A stretch of 10,767 nt of DNA. Source: VAZQ01 sp036522235. GTDB lineage: Bacteria > Pseudomonadota > Alphaproteobacteria > Rhizobiales > Xanthobacteraceae. The notes beneath the pieces are model-generated. The model was given only the letters and a program-made list of their open reading frames with translations. It made no database searches and had not been told where the DNA came from. The stretch lies in assembly GCA_036522235.1 (NCBI GenBank), contig DATDGG010000366.1, positions 1 to 10,767 on the forward strand, written 5' to 3'. Numbering within the stretch: position 1 is the stretch's first letter; every line of letters begins with the position of its first letter. This document shows positions 1-7,120 of the stretch, piece after piece. Both the position numbers and the translations under genes were made by a program.

Positions 1-1030
1 GGATTTCCGGCGCCATCTCGCCCTGCGTGCGCGGGCCGCGCAACGCCACCCGCATCGCGGTGAGCGGCGAAGAGAACATCGCCTCGGCGGCGGTCGCCTC
101 GTAGCCGCAATGGGCCATGCAGTTCGCGCATTTTTCGTAGGCGCCGGTGCCGTAGGAATCCCAGTCGGTGGTCTCCATCAGCTCGGTGAAGGTCTTGGCG
201 TAGCCTTCGCCGAGCAGATAGCACGGCTTCTGCCAGCCGAAAATGTTGCGCGTGGGCATGCCCCAGGGCGTGCAGTGATAGGTCTGGTTGCCGGCCAGGA
301 AGTCCAAGAACAAGGTGGAATGGATGAAGCTCCAGCGCTTGCCGCGGCCGAGCGCGAACACCTTGCGGAACAGCTCCTTGGTCTTGCGGCGATTGAGGAA
401 GTGCTCCTGATCGGGCGCCCGCTCATAGGCATAGCCGGGCGAGATCGAGACCCCGACGCCGAGCTCCTGCGTGAGATCGAGGAATTTGGCGATATCCTCG
501 GCCGGATGCCCGTCGAAGATCGTGGCATTGACGTTGACCGCAAAGCCCCTGGCCTTGGCGGCCTTGATGGCCGACACCGCCCGCTCGAAGCCACCCTCCA
601 TGCACACGGATTTATCGTGGTGCTCCTTGATGCCGTCGAGATGCACCGAGAAGAACAAATAGGGCGAGGGCGTAAACAGATCGAGCTTCTTCTCGAGCAG
701 GAGTGCGTTGGTGCACAGCGATACGTATTTCTTGCGCTCGACCAGGCCCTTGACGATGGCGCCGATCTCCTTGTGGATCAGCGGCTCGCCGCCCGGAATT
801 GCCACCATCGGGGCGCCGCATTCGTCCGCCGCGTCGAGGCATTCCTGGACCGAAAGGCGGCGATTGAGGATCGCGTCGGGATAATCGATCTTGCCGCAGC
901 CGGTGCAGGCGAGATTGCAGCGGAACAGCGGCTCCAGCATCAGCACCAGCGGATAGCGCTTCCGCCCCGCAAGCTTCTGCTTGAGGATATAGGCGCCGAT
1001 GCGCATCTCGCGGTGGAACGGAAGGAGCAT
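1..1030 (-). CDS. hpnH: HpnH, adenosylhopane synthase (radical SAM), 3' end outside window
   Basis: Radical SAM enzyme that joins a 5'-deoxyadenosyl radical to diploptene, giving adenosylhopane, the first intermediate of C35 hopanoids. I translated 343 residues on the minus strand from the ATG at 1030 with no stop before the window edge. The family is about 380 residues, so roughly the last tenth is missing. The [4Fe-4S]-binding CxxxCxxC is at C38, C42 and C45, inside the highly conserved stretch EPLFRCNLACTGCGKIDYP. A PGGEP motif follows at 79-83. C106 matches, by number and context (SLCTN), the cysteine I recall being reported as the hydrogen donor that sets product stereochemistry in Zymomonas HpnH. 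Later cysteines (253, 270, 301, 304, 308) lie in the C-terminal DUF3463-type region. A GGGA ribosome binding site lies 6 nt before the ATG. It is the last visible gene of a dxs-ispH-hpnH series, 86 nt after ispH. Identification is firm. Confidence 0.97.
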   Translation of the reverse strand, partial: MLLPFHREMRIGAYILKQKLAGRKRYPLVLMLEPLFRCNLACTGCGKIDYPDAILNRRLSVQECLDAADECGAPMVAIPGGEPLIHKEIGAIVKGLVERKKYVSLCTNALLLEKKLDLFTPSPYLFFSVHLDGIKEHHDKSVCMEGGFERAVSAIKAAKARGFAVNVNATIFDGHPAEDIAKFLDLTQELGVGVSISPGYAYERAPDQEHFLNRRKTKELFRKVFALGRGKRWSFIHSTLFLDFLAGNQTYHCTPWGMPTRNIFGWQKPCYLLGEGYAKTFTELMETTDWDSYGTGAYEKCANCMAHCGYEATAAEAMFSSPLTAMRVALRGPRTQGEMAPEI

Positions 1031-1045
1031 GCTGTTTCCCAGGTG

Positions 1046-1113
1046 TCAGTGATCAGTAGTTAGTGATCAATAGTCGGATCAGTAGTCAGTCATCATTAGT
1101 CAGTGATCAGAAT
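1046..1113. repeat. Five tandem degenerate 14-bp repeats, TCAGTGATCAGTAG type
   Basis: The gap between ispH and hpnH is almost filled by five consecutive units: 1046-1059, 1060-1073, 1074-1085 (12 bp, a 2-bp deletion), 1086-1099 and 1100-1113. The first reads TCAGTGATCAGTAG, the second TTAGTGATCAATAG, the last TCAGTGATCAGAAT. Most carry the self-complementary core TGATCA. Further inverted copies lie at 1129-1149, inside the 3' end of ispH. In the direction of transcription the array forms most of the leader between ispH and hpnH. Its function is unknown. It could be a slippage-prone microsatellite, a protein-binding array or an mRNA structure element. Confidence 0.85.
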
Positions 1114-1149
1114 TACCTACCTCATGGCTTCTGATCTCTGATCACTGAC
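1099..1149. repeat. 13-bp perfect inverted repeat over the ispH stop codon
   Basis: GTCAGTGATCAGA at 1099-1111 is the exact reverse complement of TCTGATCACTGAC at 1137-1149, with 25 nt between. One arm is the last unit of the tandem array, the other lies in the coding end of ispH. As RNA it could form a stem-loop at the end of the ispH message. There is no T-run after it, so an intrinsic terminator is not supported. Slowing of exonucleases is possible but is inference. Confidence 0.7.
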
Positions 1150-2076
1150 CACCGTCCCCTGCAATTCAGCTGGCAGACGAAACTCGATTTTTTCCTCGCG
1201 GCCGGGCAGCACCGATACGTCGACCGGGCCGAGGCGCCGCAGGTGCGCGATCACGTCGTCGACCAACACTTCCGGCGCAGAGGCGCCGGCGGTGATGCCG
1301 ACGGTCTCGGCACCCTCGAGCCATTGCGGGTCGAGCTCGCTGCCGTCGGCGATGAGATAGCTCGGCACGCCGACCTCGCTGCCGATCTCGCGCAGGCGGT
1401 TGGAGTTGGACGAGTTGGTGGCGCCGACCACCAGAATGACGTCGACCAGCTCGGCGAGCTCGCGCACCGCCGACTGGCGGTTCTGCGTGGCATAGCAGAT
1501 GTCGCGCGTCTCCGGGCCGACGATGTCCTTGAAGCGCCGCTGCAGCGCCGCGATGATGCCTTGCGTGTCGTCGACCGACAGCGTGGTCTGCGTCACATAG
1601 GCGACCGGCGTGTCGGCGGCGAGATCGAGCTTGGCCACCTCCGCTTCGTTCTGCACCAGGATCACGGGCGCCGAAATCTGGCCCATGGTGCCTTCGACCT
1701 CCGGATGGCCGGCATGGCCGATCAGGATCAGCTTGCGGCCCTGCCCGACATAGCGCTTGCCTTGGTTGTGCACCTTGGTGACCAGCGGACAGGTCGCGTT
1801 GAGGACCGGCAGGTGGCGGCTCGCGGCTTCCTCCTCGACGCTCTTGGCGACCCCGTGGGCGCTGAAAATCGTCACTGAGTTCGGCGGCACCTCGGAGAGC
1901 TCCTCCACGAAGCGCGCGCCCTTGGCCTTGAGGCTCTCGACCACGTGTTTGTTGTGCACGATCTCGTGGCGCACATAGACCGGCGGTCCGTATTTCTGCA
2001 ACGCGCGCTCGACGATCTCGATGGCGCGCACGACGCCGGCGCAGAAACCGCGCGGTTGAGCCAGGATGACCTTCAT
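1117..2076 (-). CDS. ispH: IspH, 4-hydroxy-3-methylbut-2-enyl diphosphate reductase
   Basis: Last enzyme of the MEP pathway: an iron-sulfur reductase that turns HMBPP into IPP and DMAPP in the cytoplasm. At 319 residues the length is normal. The three cluster-binding cysteines are C12 (PRGFCAGV), C96 (NATCPLV) and C194 (DICYATQNRQ). Substrate-binding residues H41, H74 and H124, the catalytic E126 (GHPEVEGT) and the NSSNSNRL diphosphate-binding motif (221-228) are all present. The start at 2076 puts C12 at the position usual for the family and is preceded by purine-rich GGAAGTGGA. It lies between dxs and hpnH on the same strand, 107 nt after dxs, which fits supply of isoprenoid units to hopanoids. 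The last dozen residues, starting near VVSDQ, are encoded by DNA that belongs to the neighbouring repeat family, so this tail probably has no catalytic role. Many alphaproteobacteria have more than one ispH, and a second copy elsewhere cannot be excluded. Confidence 0.98.
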   Translation of the reverse strand: MKVILAQPRGFCAGVVRAIEIVERALQKYGPPVYVRHEIVHNKHVVESLKAKGARFVEELSEVPPNSVTIFSAHGVAKSVEEEAASRHLPVLNATCPLVTKVHNQGKRYVGQGRKLILIGHAGHPEVEGTMGQISAPVILVQNEAEVAKLDLAADTPVAYVTQTTLSVDDTQGIIAALQRRFKDIVGPETRDICYATQNRQSAVRELAELVDVILVVGATNSSNSNRLREIGSEVGVPSYLIADGSELDPQWLEGAETVGITAGASAPEVLVDDVIAHLRRLGPVDVSVLPGREEKIEFRLPAELQGTVVSDQRSEAMR

Positions 2077-2110
2077 CGTTCCACTTCCATCGGGTATCGC
2101 GGTCCTGAGC

Positions 2111-2158
2111 TTTGTTGCCAGGCAACTTTTGTTGCCAGGCGACTTTGTTGCTGGATAG
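2111..2158. repeat. Triple GTTGCCAGGCAAC-type repeat between dxs and ispH
   Basis: Three adjacent units of 15-17 bp: TTTGTTGCCAGGCAAC (2111-2126), TTTTGTTGCCAGGCGAC (2127-2143) and a shorter, diverged TTTGTTGCTGGATAG (2144-2158). The first contains a perfect palindrome, GTTGCC-A-GGCAAC, and the second the same palindrome with one mismatch. They lie in the 107-nt dxs-ispH spacer, upstream of ispH in its direction of transcription. They could be operator sites for a dimeric regulator, small RNA hairpins, or a local duplication without function. Confidence 0.8.
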
Positions 2159-2183
2159 TCATGCCGTGGCGCTCGACCAAGGG

Positions 2184-4121
2184 TCAGCGCAGCTTGGCGA
2201 CTTCCCGGCGGACATCCATTCCCAGCGCCTGAAAGACCTTGGCGACGATGCCCTTGGCGTCAAGGCCCGCCGCCGCATACATGGCGTTGGGGCTGTCATG
2301 CTCGATGAAGGTATCGGGCAGCACCATGCAGCGTACCTTGAGCCCGTGGTCGAGCGCGCCGTGCTGGGTCAGCGCGTGCAGCACGTGGGCGCTGAAGCCG
2401 CCGACCGACGCCTCCTCGATGGTGATGAGCACCTCGTGCTCGCGCGCGAGCCGCAGCGCCAGATCCACATCGAGCGGCTTGGCGAAGCGCGCATCCGCGA
2501 CCGTGGTGGTCAGGCCGTGCGAGGCGAGCGTCTCGGCCGCCGCCAGGCACTGCTGCAGGCGGGTGCCGTAGGACAACAGCGCAACCTTGCTGCCTTCGCG
2601 CAGGATGCGGCCCTTGCCGATCTCCAGCGGCACGCCCGATTCCGGCATGTCGACGCCGACGCCGTCGCCGCGCGGATAGCGCAGCGCGCTCGGCCGGTCG
2701 TCGATCGCGGCCGCGGTCGCCACCATGTGGACGAGCTCGGCCTCGTCGGCCGCCGCCATCAGCACGAAGCCCGGCAGGCAGCCGAGATAGCTCAGGTCGA
2801 ACGCGCCCGCATGGGTCGGGCCGTCGGCCCCCACCAGGCCGGCGCGATCGAGCGCGAAGCGCACCGGCAGGCGCTGGATCGCGACGTCGTGCACGACCTG
2901 GTCGTAGCCGCGCTGCAGGAAGGTCGAATAGATCGTGGCGAACGGCTTGTAGCCTTCGGTGGCGAGCCCGGCCGCGAAGGTCACGGCATGCTGCTCGGCG
3001 ATGCCCACATCGAAGGTGCGCTCCGGAAACGCCTTGCCGAAAATGTCGACGCCGGTGCCCGACGGCATGGCGGCGGTGATCGCCACAATGCGGTCGTCCT
3101 TGCGCGCTTCCTTGACCAGGCTCTCGCCGAAGACCCTGGTGTAGGACGGCGCGTTCGACTTCGGCTTGTCCTGCTTGCCGGTCGAGACGTCGAACTTGAC
3201 GACGCCGTGATATTTGTCGTCGGAGGCTTCGGCGGGCGCGTAGCCCTTGCCCTTCTGGGTCACGACATGCACCAGGACCGGCCCTTCGCGCGTGTCGCGG
3301 ACATTCTTGAGCACCGGCAGAAGGTGGTCGAGATTGTGCCCGTCGATCGGCCCGATATAGAAGAAGCCGAGCTCCTCGAACAAGGTTCCGCCGGTGACGA
3401 GGCCGCGCGCATATTCTTCCATGGCGCGGGCGCGCTGCTCGAGGAATTTCGGCAGCCGCTTGGCGAGCTGGCGAATGGTCGCCCGCAGCGAGCGATACGG
3501 GCGCCCGGAGACGAGCCGCGCCAGATAGGCCGACAGCGCGCCGACCGGAGGCGCAATCGACATATTGTTGTCGTTGAGGATGACGATCAGGCGCGAATCC
3601 ATGGCGCCGGCATTGTTCATGGCCTCGTAGGCCATGCCGGCCGACATGGCTCCGTCGCCGATGACGCAAACCACGTTGTGGTTCTGTCCCTTGAGGTCGC
3701 GCGCCACCGCCATGCCGAGACCGGCCGAGATCGAGGTGGAGGAATGCGCTGCACCAAAAGGATCGTATTCGCTTTCGGCGCGCTTGGTGAATCCCGACAG
3801 GCCCCCGCCCTGGCGCAAGGTGCGAATCCGATCGCGCCGGCCCGTCAATATCTTATGCGGGTAGGCCTGGTGCCCGACGTCCCAAATGAGGCGATCGCGT
3901 GGCGTATCGAACAGATAGTGCAGCGCAACAGTCAGCTCGACAACGCCGAGGCCTGCCCCTAAATGACCGCCTGTGACGGCGACCGCGCTGATGGTCTCGG
4001 CCCGCAGCTCGTCCGCGACTTGGCGCAGATCTTTTTCCGGCAGCCGGCGCAAGTCAGCCGGGCTGGCGATGGTATCGAGCAAGGGCGTGGGCGTGACACT
4101 GATTGGATTTGATATAGTCAT
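2184..4121 (-). CDS. dxs: Dxs, 1-deoxy-D-xylulose-5-phosphate synthase
   Basis: First and flux-controlling enzyme of the MEP pathway: a thiamine-diphosphate enzyme that condenses pyruvate with glyceraldehyde 3-phosphate to DXP. An in-frame ATG exists at 4241, but I chose the ATG at 4121 (645 residues). From there the protein opens like other Dxs proteins, the length fits the family, an AGGA lies 11 nt upstream, and the 40 extra residues have no Dxs character. Visible motifs are H53 (GGHLGAGLG), DVGHQAYPHK (81-90), the thiamine-diphosphate and Mg site GDGAMSAG (155-162) with N183 and N185, the catalytic glutamate E376 (GIAEQHAV), and H437 in DGPTHAG. The transketolase-like N domain, pyrimidine-binding domain and C-terminal domain are all complete. 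It heads the dxs-ispH-hpnH series and is divergent from hpnN. The location suggests a copy dedicated to, or co-regulated with, hopanoid synthesis. Confidence 0.98.
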   Translation of the reverse strand: MTISNPISVTPTPLLDTIASPADLRRLPEKDLRQVADELRAETISAVAVTGGHLGAGLGVVELTVALHYLFDTPRDRLIWDVGHQAYPHKILTGRRDRIRTLRQGGGLSGFTKRAESEYDPFGAAHSSTSISAGLGMAVARDLKGQNHNVVCVIGDGAMSAGMAYEAMNNAGAMDSRLIVILNDNNMSIAPPVGALSAYLARLVSGRPYRSLRATIRQLAKRLPKFLEQRARAMEEYARGLVTGGTLFEELGFFYIGPIDGHNLDHLLPVLKNVRDTREGPVLVHVVTQKGKGYAPAEASDDKYHGVVKFDVSTGKQDKPKSNAPSYTRVFGESLVKEARKDDRIVAITAAMPSGTGVDIFGKAFPERTFDVGIAEQHAVTFAAGLATEGYKPFATIYSTFLQRGYDQVVHDVAIQRLPVRFALDRAGLVGADGPTHAGAFDLSYLGCLPGFVLMAAADEAELVHMVATAAAIDDRPSALRYPRGDGVGVDMPESGVPLEIGKGRILREGSKVALLSYGTRLQQCLAAAETLASHGLTTTVADARFAKPLDVDLALRLAREHEVLITIEEASVGGFSAHVLHALTQHGALDHGLKVRCMVLPDTFIEHDSPNAMYAAAGLDAKGIVAKVFQALGMDVRREVAKLR

Positions 4122-4367
4122 GATCACCACAATTCCTGCTAGCAGCCGGTGGCGGGGACGCGATTCAAACAGGCAATTCCAGACGCTGTGGTCCAGAGCG
4201 CCACGCGGCTTGGCTAAAGGTTGCGCACTTCCACAAGCCAAGGCGTTCCCTGGGGGACCCCCAGGGGCCCGAGGCCCCGATAGTTAAGGCTTTGAATACC
4301 CGGATGGTTCGTTCGGTTCAATGGGCTCATGCCCGATTTCATGCGCAACAGGCGGAAAGAAAGAATC
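4122..4367. promoter_or_regulatory. Divergent dxs / hpnN intergenic region
   Basis: These 246 bp must hold the start signals for both dxs (leftward) and hpnN (rightward), unless hpnN is driven from elsewhere. For dxs the best pair I see on the minus strand is TTGGCT (4241-4236) and TTTAGC (4218-4213), 17 nt apart, which is a weak match to a housekeeping promoter. For hpnN, TTGAAT near 4292 followed by TTCAAT near 4317 is the most AT-rich part, but I cannot define a -10 box. No convincing extracytoplasmic-stress (EcfG-type) promoter is visible. The middle holds two overlapping GC-rich hairpins (4248-4278). Confidence 0.45.
4248..4278. repeat. Two overlapping GC-rich hairpins upstream of hpnN
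   Basis: CCCTGGGGG (4248-4256) and CCCCCAGGG (4258-4266) form a perfect 9-bp inverted repeat with a 1-nt centre. GGGGCC (4264-4269) and GGCCCC (4273-4278) form a second perfect 6-bp stem with a 3-nt loop. They share bases 4264-4266, so on one strand only one can fold completely at a time. No T-run follows on either strand. It could be a binding site, an alternative RNA fold in the hpnN leader, or an extragenic palindrome. Confidence 0.65.
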
Positions 4368-6959
4368 ATGCTAAAAGCTAAACTTGCCGCACTTGTTAAT
4401 ATTTGCACGCGTAACGCCTGGGCTGTAATCGCAATTGCACTGTCTATCACGGTTGTTTCGGGCGTCTATGCGGTCCGCAATTTCGCCATAAACACGAACG
4501 TTAACCAATTAATCTCTCCCGACCTGCCCTGGCGGCAACAAGAACTTGCGTTCGTCGATGCATTTCAGGGGAATTACCGCAAAATTCTGGCGGTCGTCGA
4601 TGCATCCACATCGGAGCGGGCGACCGCGGCCTCGAAGGCGCTGGCGGCCAAGCTCGCGGCCAATCCGGCGCTCTTCCCGGCGGTGGAGGAGCTCAGCGAG
4701 AGCGCGTTCTTCAGCCGCAACGGCCTCCTGTTCCTGCCCGCCGAGGAGGTCGAGAGCGCGATCGGCGGCCTGGCGCAGTCCCAGCCCCTGATTCAGGTGC
4801 TGGTCGGCGACCCTTCCTGGCGCGGTCTGGTGCAGGCGCTCGCCTTCTCCTTCCAAGGCATTTCGGCGCAGAAATTCACCCTCGACGACATGGTGCGCCC
4901 GCTCACGATGTTCGCGCAGCCGATCGAGGATACGCTCAAGGGACAGCCGGCGAGCTTCTCCTGGCGCGAGCTCGTGAACAACAAGCCGCCGACGCCCAAC
5001 GACCTGCGGCGGTTCATCGAGGTCACCCCGGTCATCGACTATGGCGCGTTGGAGCCGGGCAAGAAGGCGACCGACGCGATCCGCAAGGCCGCCGCCGATC
5101 TCGGCTTCGACCAACAGTACCATGCCCGCTTGCGCCTCACCGGCCCGATCCCGATCCAAGACGAAGAATTCGCCACGCTTCAGGATCACGCCATCGAGAA
5201 CGCGCTCGGCACCATCATCGTGGTGCTGATCATCCTGTGGCTCGCGCTCAAGTCGCCGAAAATCATCCTGGCGGTGTTCATCAGCATTTTCATGGGCCTC
5301 GCCGTCACGGCAGCGCTCGGGCTGCGGATGGTGGGCGCGCTCAACCCGATCTCGATCGCGTTTGCGGTCCTGTTCGTCGGCATCGGAGTCGATTTCGGCA
5401 TCCAGTTCAGCGTGCGCTATCGCGCCGAGCGCTACGAGATCAACAATCTGCGCCTCGCCTTGGCCAATGCCGCCAAGCATGTGGGCGTGCCGCTGACGCT
5501 CGCGGCGACCGCGACGGCGTGCGGCTTCCTGTCGTTCCTGCCGACCGACTATCGCGGCGTTTCCGAGCTCGGCCAGATCGCCGGCGTCGGCATGATCATC
5601 GCCTATGTGAGCAGCATTACGCTGCTGCCGGCGCTGCTCAAGGTGCTCAACCCGCCCGGCGAGAAGGAGCCGCTCGGCTATGCGGCGCTCGCCCCGGTCG
5701 ATCGGTTCATGGAGCGAAACCGCGTCCCCATCATCGTCGGCACCGCGGTGGTGGTGCTCGGCGCCCTGCCGCTGCTCATGTATCTGAAGTTCGATTTCAA
5801 CCCGATCAACCTCAACAGCCCCAAGGTGGAATCGATCGCGACGTATCTCGATCTGCGCAGCGATCCGGCGACCGGGGCCAGCACCATCGAGGTGCTCGCG
5901 CCTTCGCTCGCGGGCGCCAAGCAGGTGGCCGATCGCCTCGGCGCGCTGGGCGAGGTCGCGCGCGTGATGACCATCGAAAGCTTCGTGCCGGGCGATCAGC
6001 AAAAAAAGCTCGATGCGATCGCGGCGGCCGCCAAGGCGCTCGGTCCGACCTTGGCGCAGAGCCCGCGCCCGCCCCCGACCGATGCCGAAAGCATCACCGC
6101 GCTCAAGAGCGCGGTCGATACTTTGGGCAAGGTCGTCGGCGACCGGGAAGGTCCGGGCGCGGCCGCCGCCAAGCGCCTGGCGGAGGCCTTCACCGGGCTC
6201 ATCAAATCCGATGCCGCAACGCGCGCGAAGGCGCAGGACGCCTTCATCGCGCCGCTAAAAGTGGCGCTCGAGGGCCTGCGCAGCTCGCTGCAGGCGGAGC
6301 CGATCACCGACATGACGCTGCCGAAAGACCTGACCGATCAGTGGCTCAAGGCCGACGGCCGGGCGCGGATCGAGGTCTATCCCAAGGGCGACCCCAACGA
6401 CAACGAAGTGCTGCGGCAATTCGCGCGGGCGGTCGAGACCGTCGAGCCGAACGCGACCGGCGGGCCGATCTCGATCCTGGAATCCGGCCGTACCGTCATC
6501 CGCGCCTTCGTCGAGGCCGGCGGCTGGGCGCTCGCCTCGATCGCCTTCCTGCTTTGGGTCGTTCTGCGGCGCTTCACGGATGTGCTGCTGACGCTCATTC
6601 CGCTCATCGTGGCCGGGATCGTGACGCTCGAGCTCTGCGTGGTGATCGGCATGCCGCTCAACTTCGCCAACATCATCGCGCTGCCGCTGCTGCTCGGGGT
6701 CGGCGTGGCGTTCAAGATCTACTACATCACCGCTTGGCGGGCCGGCCAGACCGGGCTCCTGCAATCAAGCCTGACGCGCGCCGTCATCTTCAGCGCCATG
6801 ACCACCGCAACCGCTTTCGGCAGCCTGTGGCTGTCGAGCCACCCGGGCACGTCCAGCATGGGCAAGCTGCTCGCTCTGTCGCTCGCCTGCACATTGGCGG
6901 CGGCGGTGCTGTTCCAGCCCGTCCTCATGGGCCCGCCGCGCGAGATCGGGGACTCCTGA
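4368..6959 (+). CDS. hpnN: HpnN, hopanoid RND transporter
   Basis: Inner-membrane RND (MmpL-like) protein that moves hopanoids from the inner towards the outer membrane. An in-frame ATG lies at 4329, but the start at 4368 is preferred (863 residues): it has a GGCGGAAAGAAAG stretch just upstream and begins MLKAKLAALV, directly before the first membrane span. Layout: TM1 about 17-35; first periplasmic domain about 40-275; TM2-6 about 278-428; a span about 454-472; second periplasmic domain about 475-710, including an Ala- and Lys-rich, probably helical stretch at 545-640; last five spans about 716-853. The TM4 motif GIGVDFGIQFSVRYR (338-352) carries the typical intramembrane Asp (D342). The equivalent second-half motif GVGVAFKIYYITAWR (777-791) has Ala there and a Lys at 783. 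SSHPGTSSMGK (823-833) near the C-terminus also looks family-specific. The first 82 codons use AT-rich synonyms unlike the rest. It is divergent from dxs-ispH-hpnH. Confidence 0.95.
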   Translation: MLKAKLAALVNICTRNAWAVIAIALSITVVSGVYAVRNFAINTNVNQLISPDLPWRQQELAFVDAFQGNYRKILAVVDASTSERATAASKALAAKLAANPALFPAVEELSESAFFSRNGLLFLPAEEVESAIGGLAQSQPLIQVLVGDPSWRGLVQALAFSFQGISAQKFTLDDMVRPLTMFAQPIEDTLKGQPASFSWRELVNNKPPTPNDLRRFIEVTPVIDYGALEPGKKATDAIRKAAADLGFDQQYHARLRLTGPIPIQDEEFATLQDHAIENALGTIIVVLIILWLALKSPKIILAVFISIFMGLAVTAALGLRMVGALNPISIAFAVLFVGIGVDFGIQFSVRYRAERYEINNLRLALANAAKHVGVPLTLAATATACGFLSFLPTDYRGVSELGQIAGVGMIIAYVSSITLLPALLKVLNPPGEKEPLGYAALAPVDRFMERNRVPIIVGTAVVVLGALPLLMYLKFDFNPINLNSPKVESIATYLDLRSDPATGASTIEVLAPSLAGAKQVADRLGALGEVARVMTIESFVPGDQQKKLDAIAAAAKALGPTLAQSPRPPPTDAESITALKSAVDTLGKVVGDREGPGAAAAKRLAEAFTGLIKSDAATRAKAQDAFIAPLKVALEGLRSSLQAEPITDMTLPKDLTDQWLKADGRARIEVYPKGDPNDNEVLRQFARAVETVEPNATGGPISILESGRTVIRAFVEAGGWALASIAFLLWVVLRRFTDVLLTLIPLIVAGIVTLELCVVIGMPLNFANIIALPLLLGVGVAFKIYYITAWRAGQTGLLQSSLTRAVIFSAMTTATAFGSLWLSSHPGTSSMGKLLALSLACTLAAAVLFQPVLMGPPREIGDS

Positions 6960-7085
6960 GCGCAGGGCCCATAGCGATTTTCCGGCTGCGTGCGGCCGTA
7001 TGATGGAGAACATGCAAGGCGCGGCTGCCGCTACCACGGCACCTGCGTCATAATGTCAGTGTACCGCGCGCAACGGCCGCCGCAA

Positions 7086-7112
7086 TTGCGCTTTCCGGGC
7101 AATTTATATAGT
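7086..7112 (+). promoter_or_regulatory. Possible promoter for the methyltransferase gene
   Basis: The 233-bp gap after hpnN has one AT-rich patch. TTGCGC (7086-7091) and TATAGT (7107-7112), 15 nt apart, resemble -35 and -10 boxes, followed by a T-run and then the 20-bp repeats. Spacing is shorter than ideal. An alternative is TTGACG (7147-7152) with TAATCA (7168-7173) inside the repeats. No terminator for hpnN is evident between 6960 and 7080. Confidence 0.25.
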
Positions 7113-7120
7113 TTTTTCGC

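Noticed and set aside
110..1063. 317-codon plus-strand frame opposite hpnH
   Set aside because: The minus strand encodes a recognisable HpnH across the whole interval, so this is a shadow.
1099..1149. Intrinsic terminator after ispH
   Set aside because: The stem is good, but the 25-nt loop is long and no T-run follows on the transcribed strand.
1046..1149. CRISPR-like array
   Set aside because: Units are 14 bp with no unique spacers between them, and no cas genes are present.
2112..3962. 616-codon plus-strand open frame opposite dxs
   Set aside because: It is antisense to a full-length Dxs with all motifs. Long shadow frames are expected in GC-rich coding DNA, and the translation is Arg-, His- and Asp-rich with no recognisable domain.
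4122..4241. In-frame upstream ATG that would add 40 residues to Dxs
   Set aside because: The extra residues show no homology to Dxs, would use up the divergent regulatory region, and the start at 4121 gives the family's usual N-terminus.
4122..4367. EcfG-type general stress promoter for the hopanoid genes
   Set aside because: I looked for GGAAC with a properly spaced GTT-type -10 on both strands and found no acceptable pair.
4509..6002. 497-codon minus-strand open frame opposite hpnN
   Set aside because: It is a shadow of hpnN, with a highly charged repetitive composition and no domain.
5237..7003. 588-codon plus-strand frame overlapping hpnN
   Set aside because: It is the +1-type shadow of hpnN; its translation is low-complexity Arg, Ala and Gly-rich.
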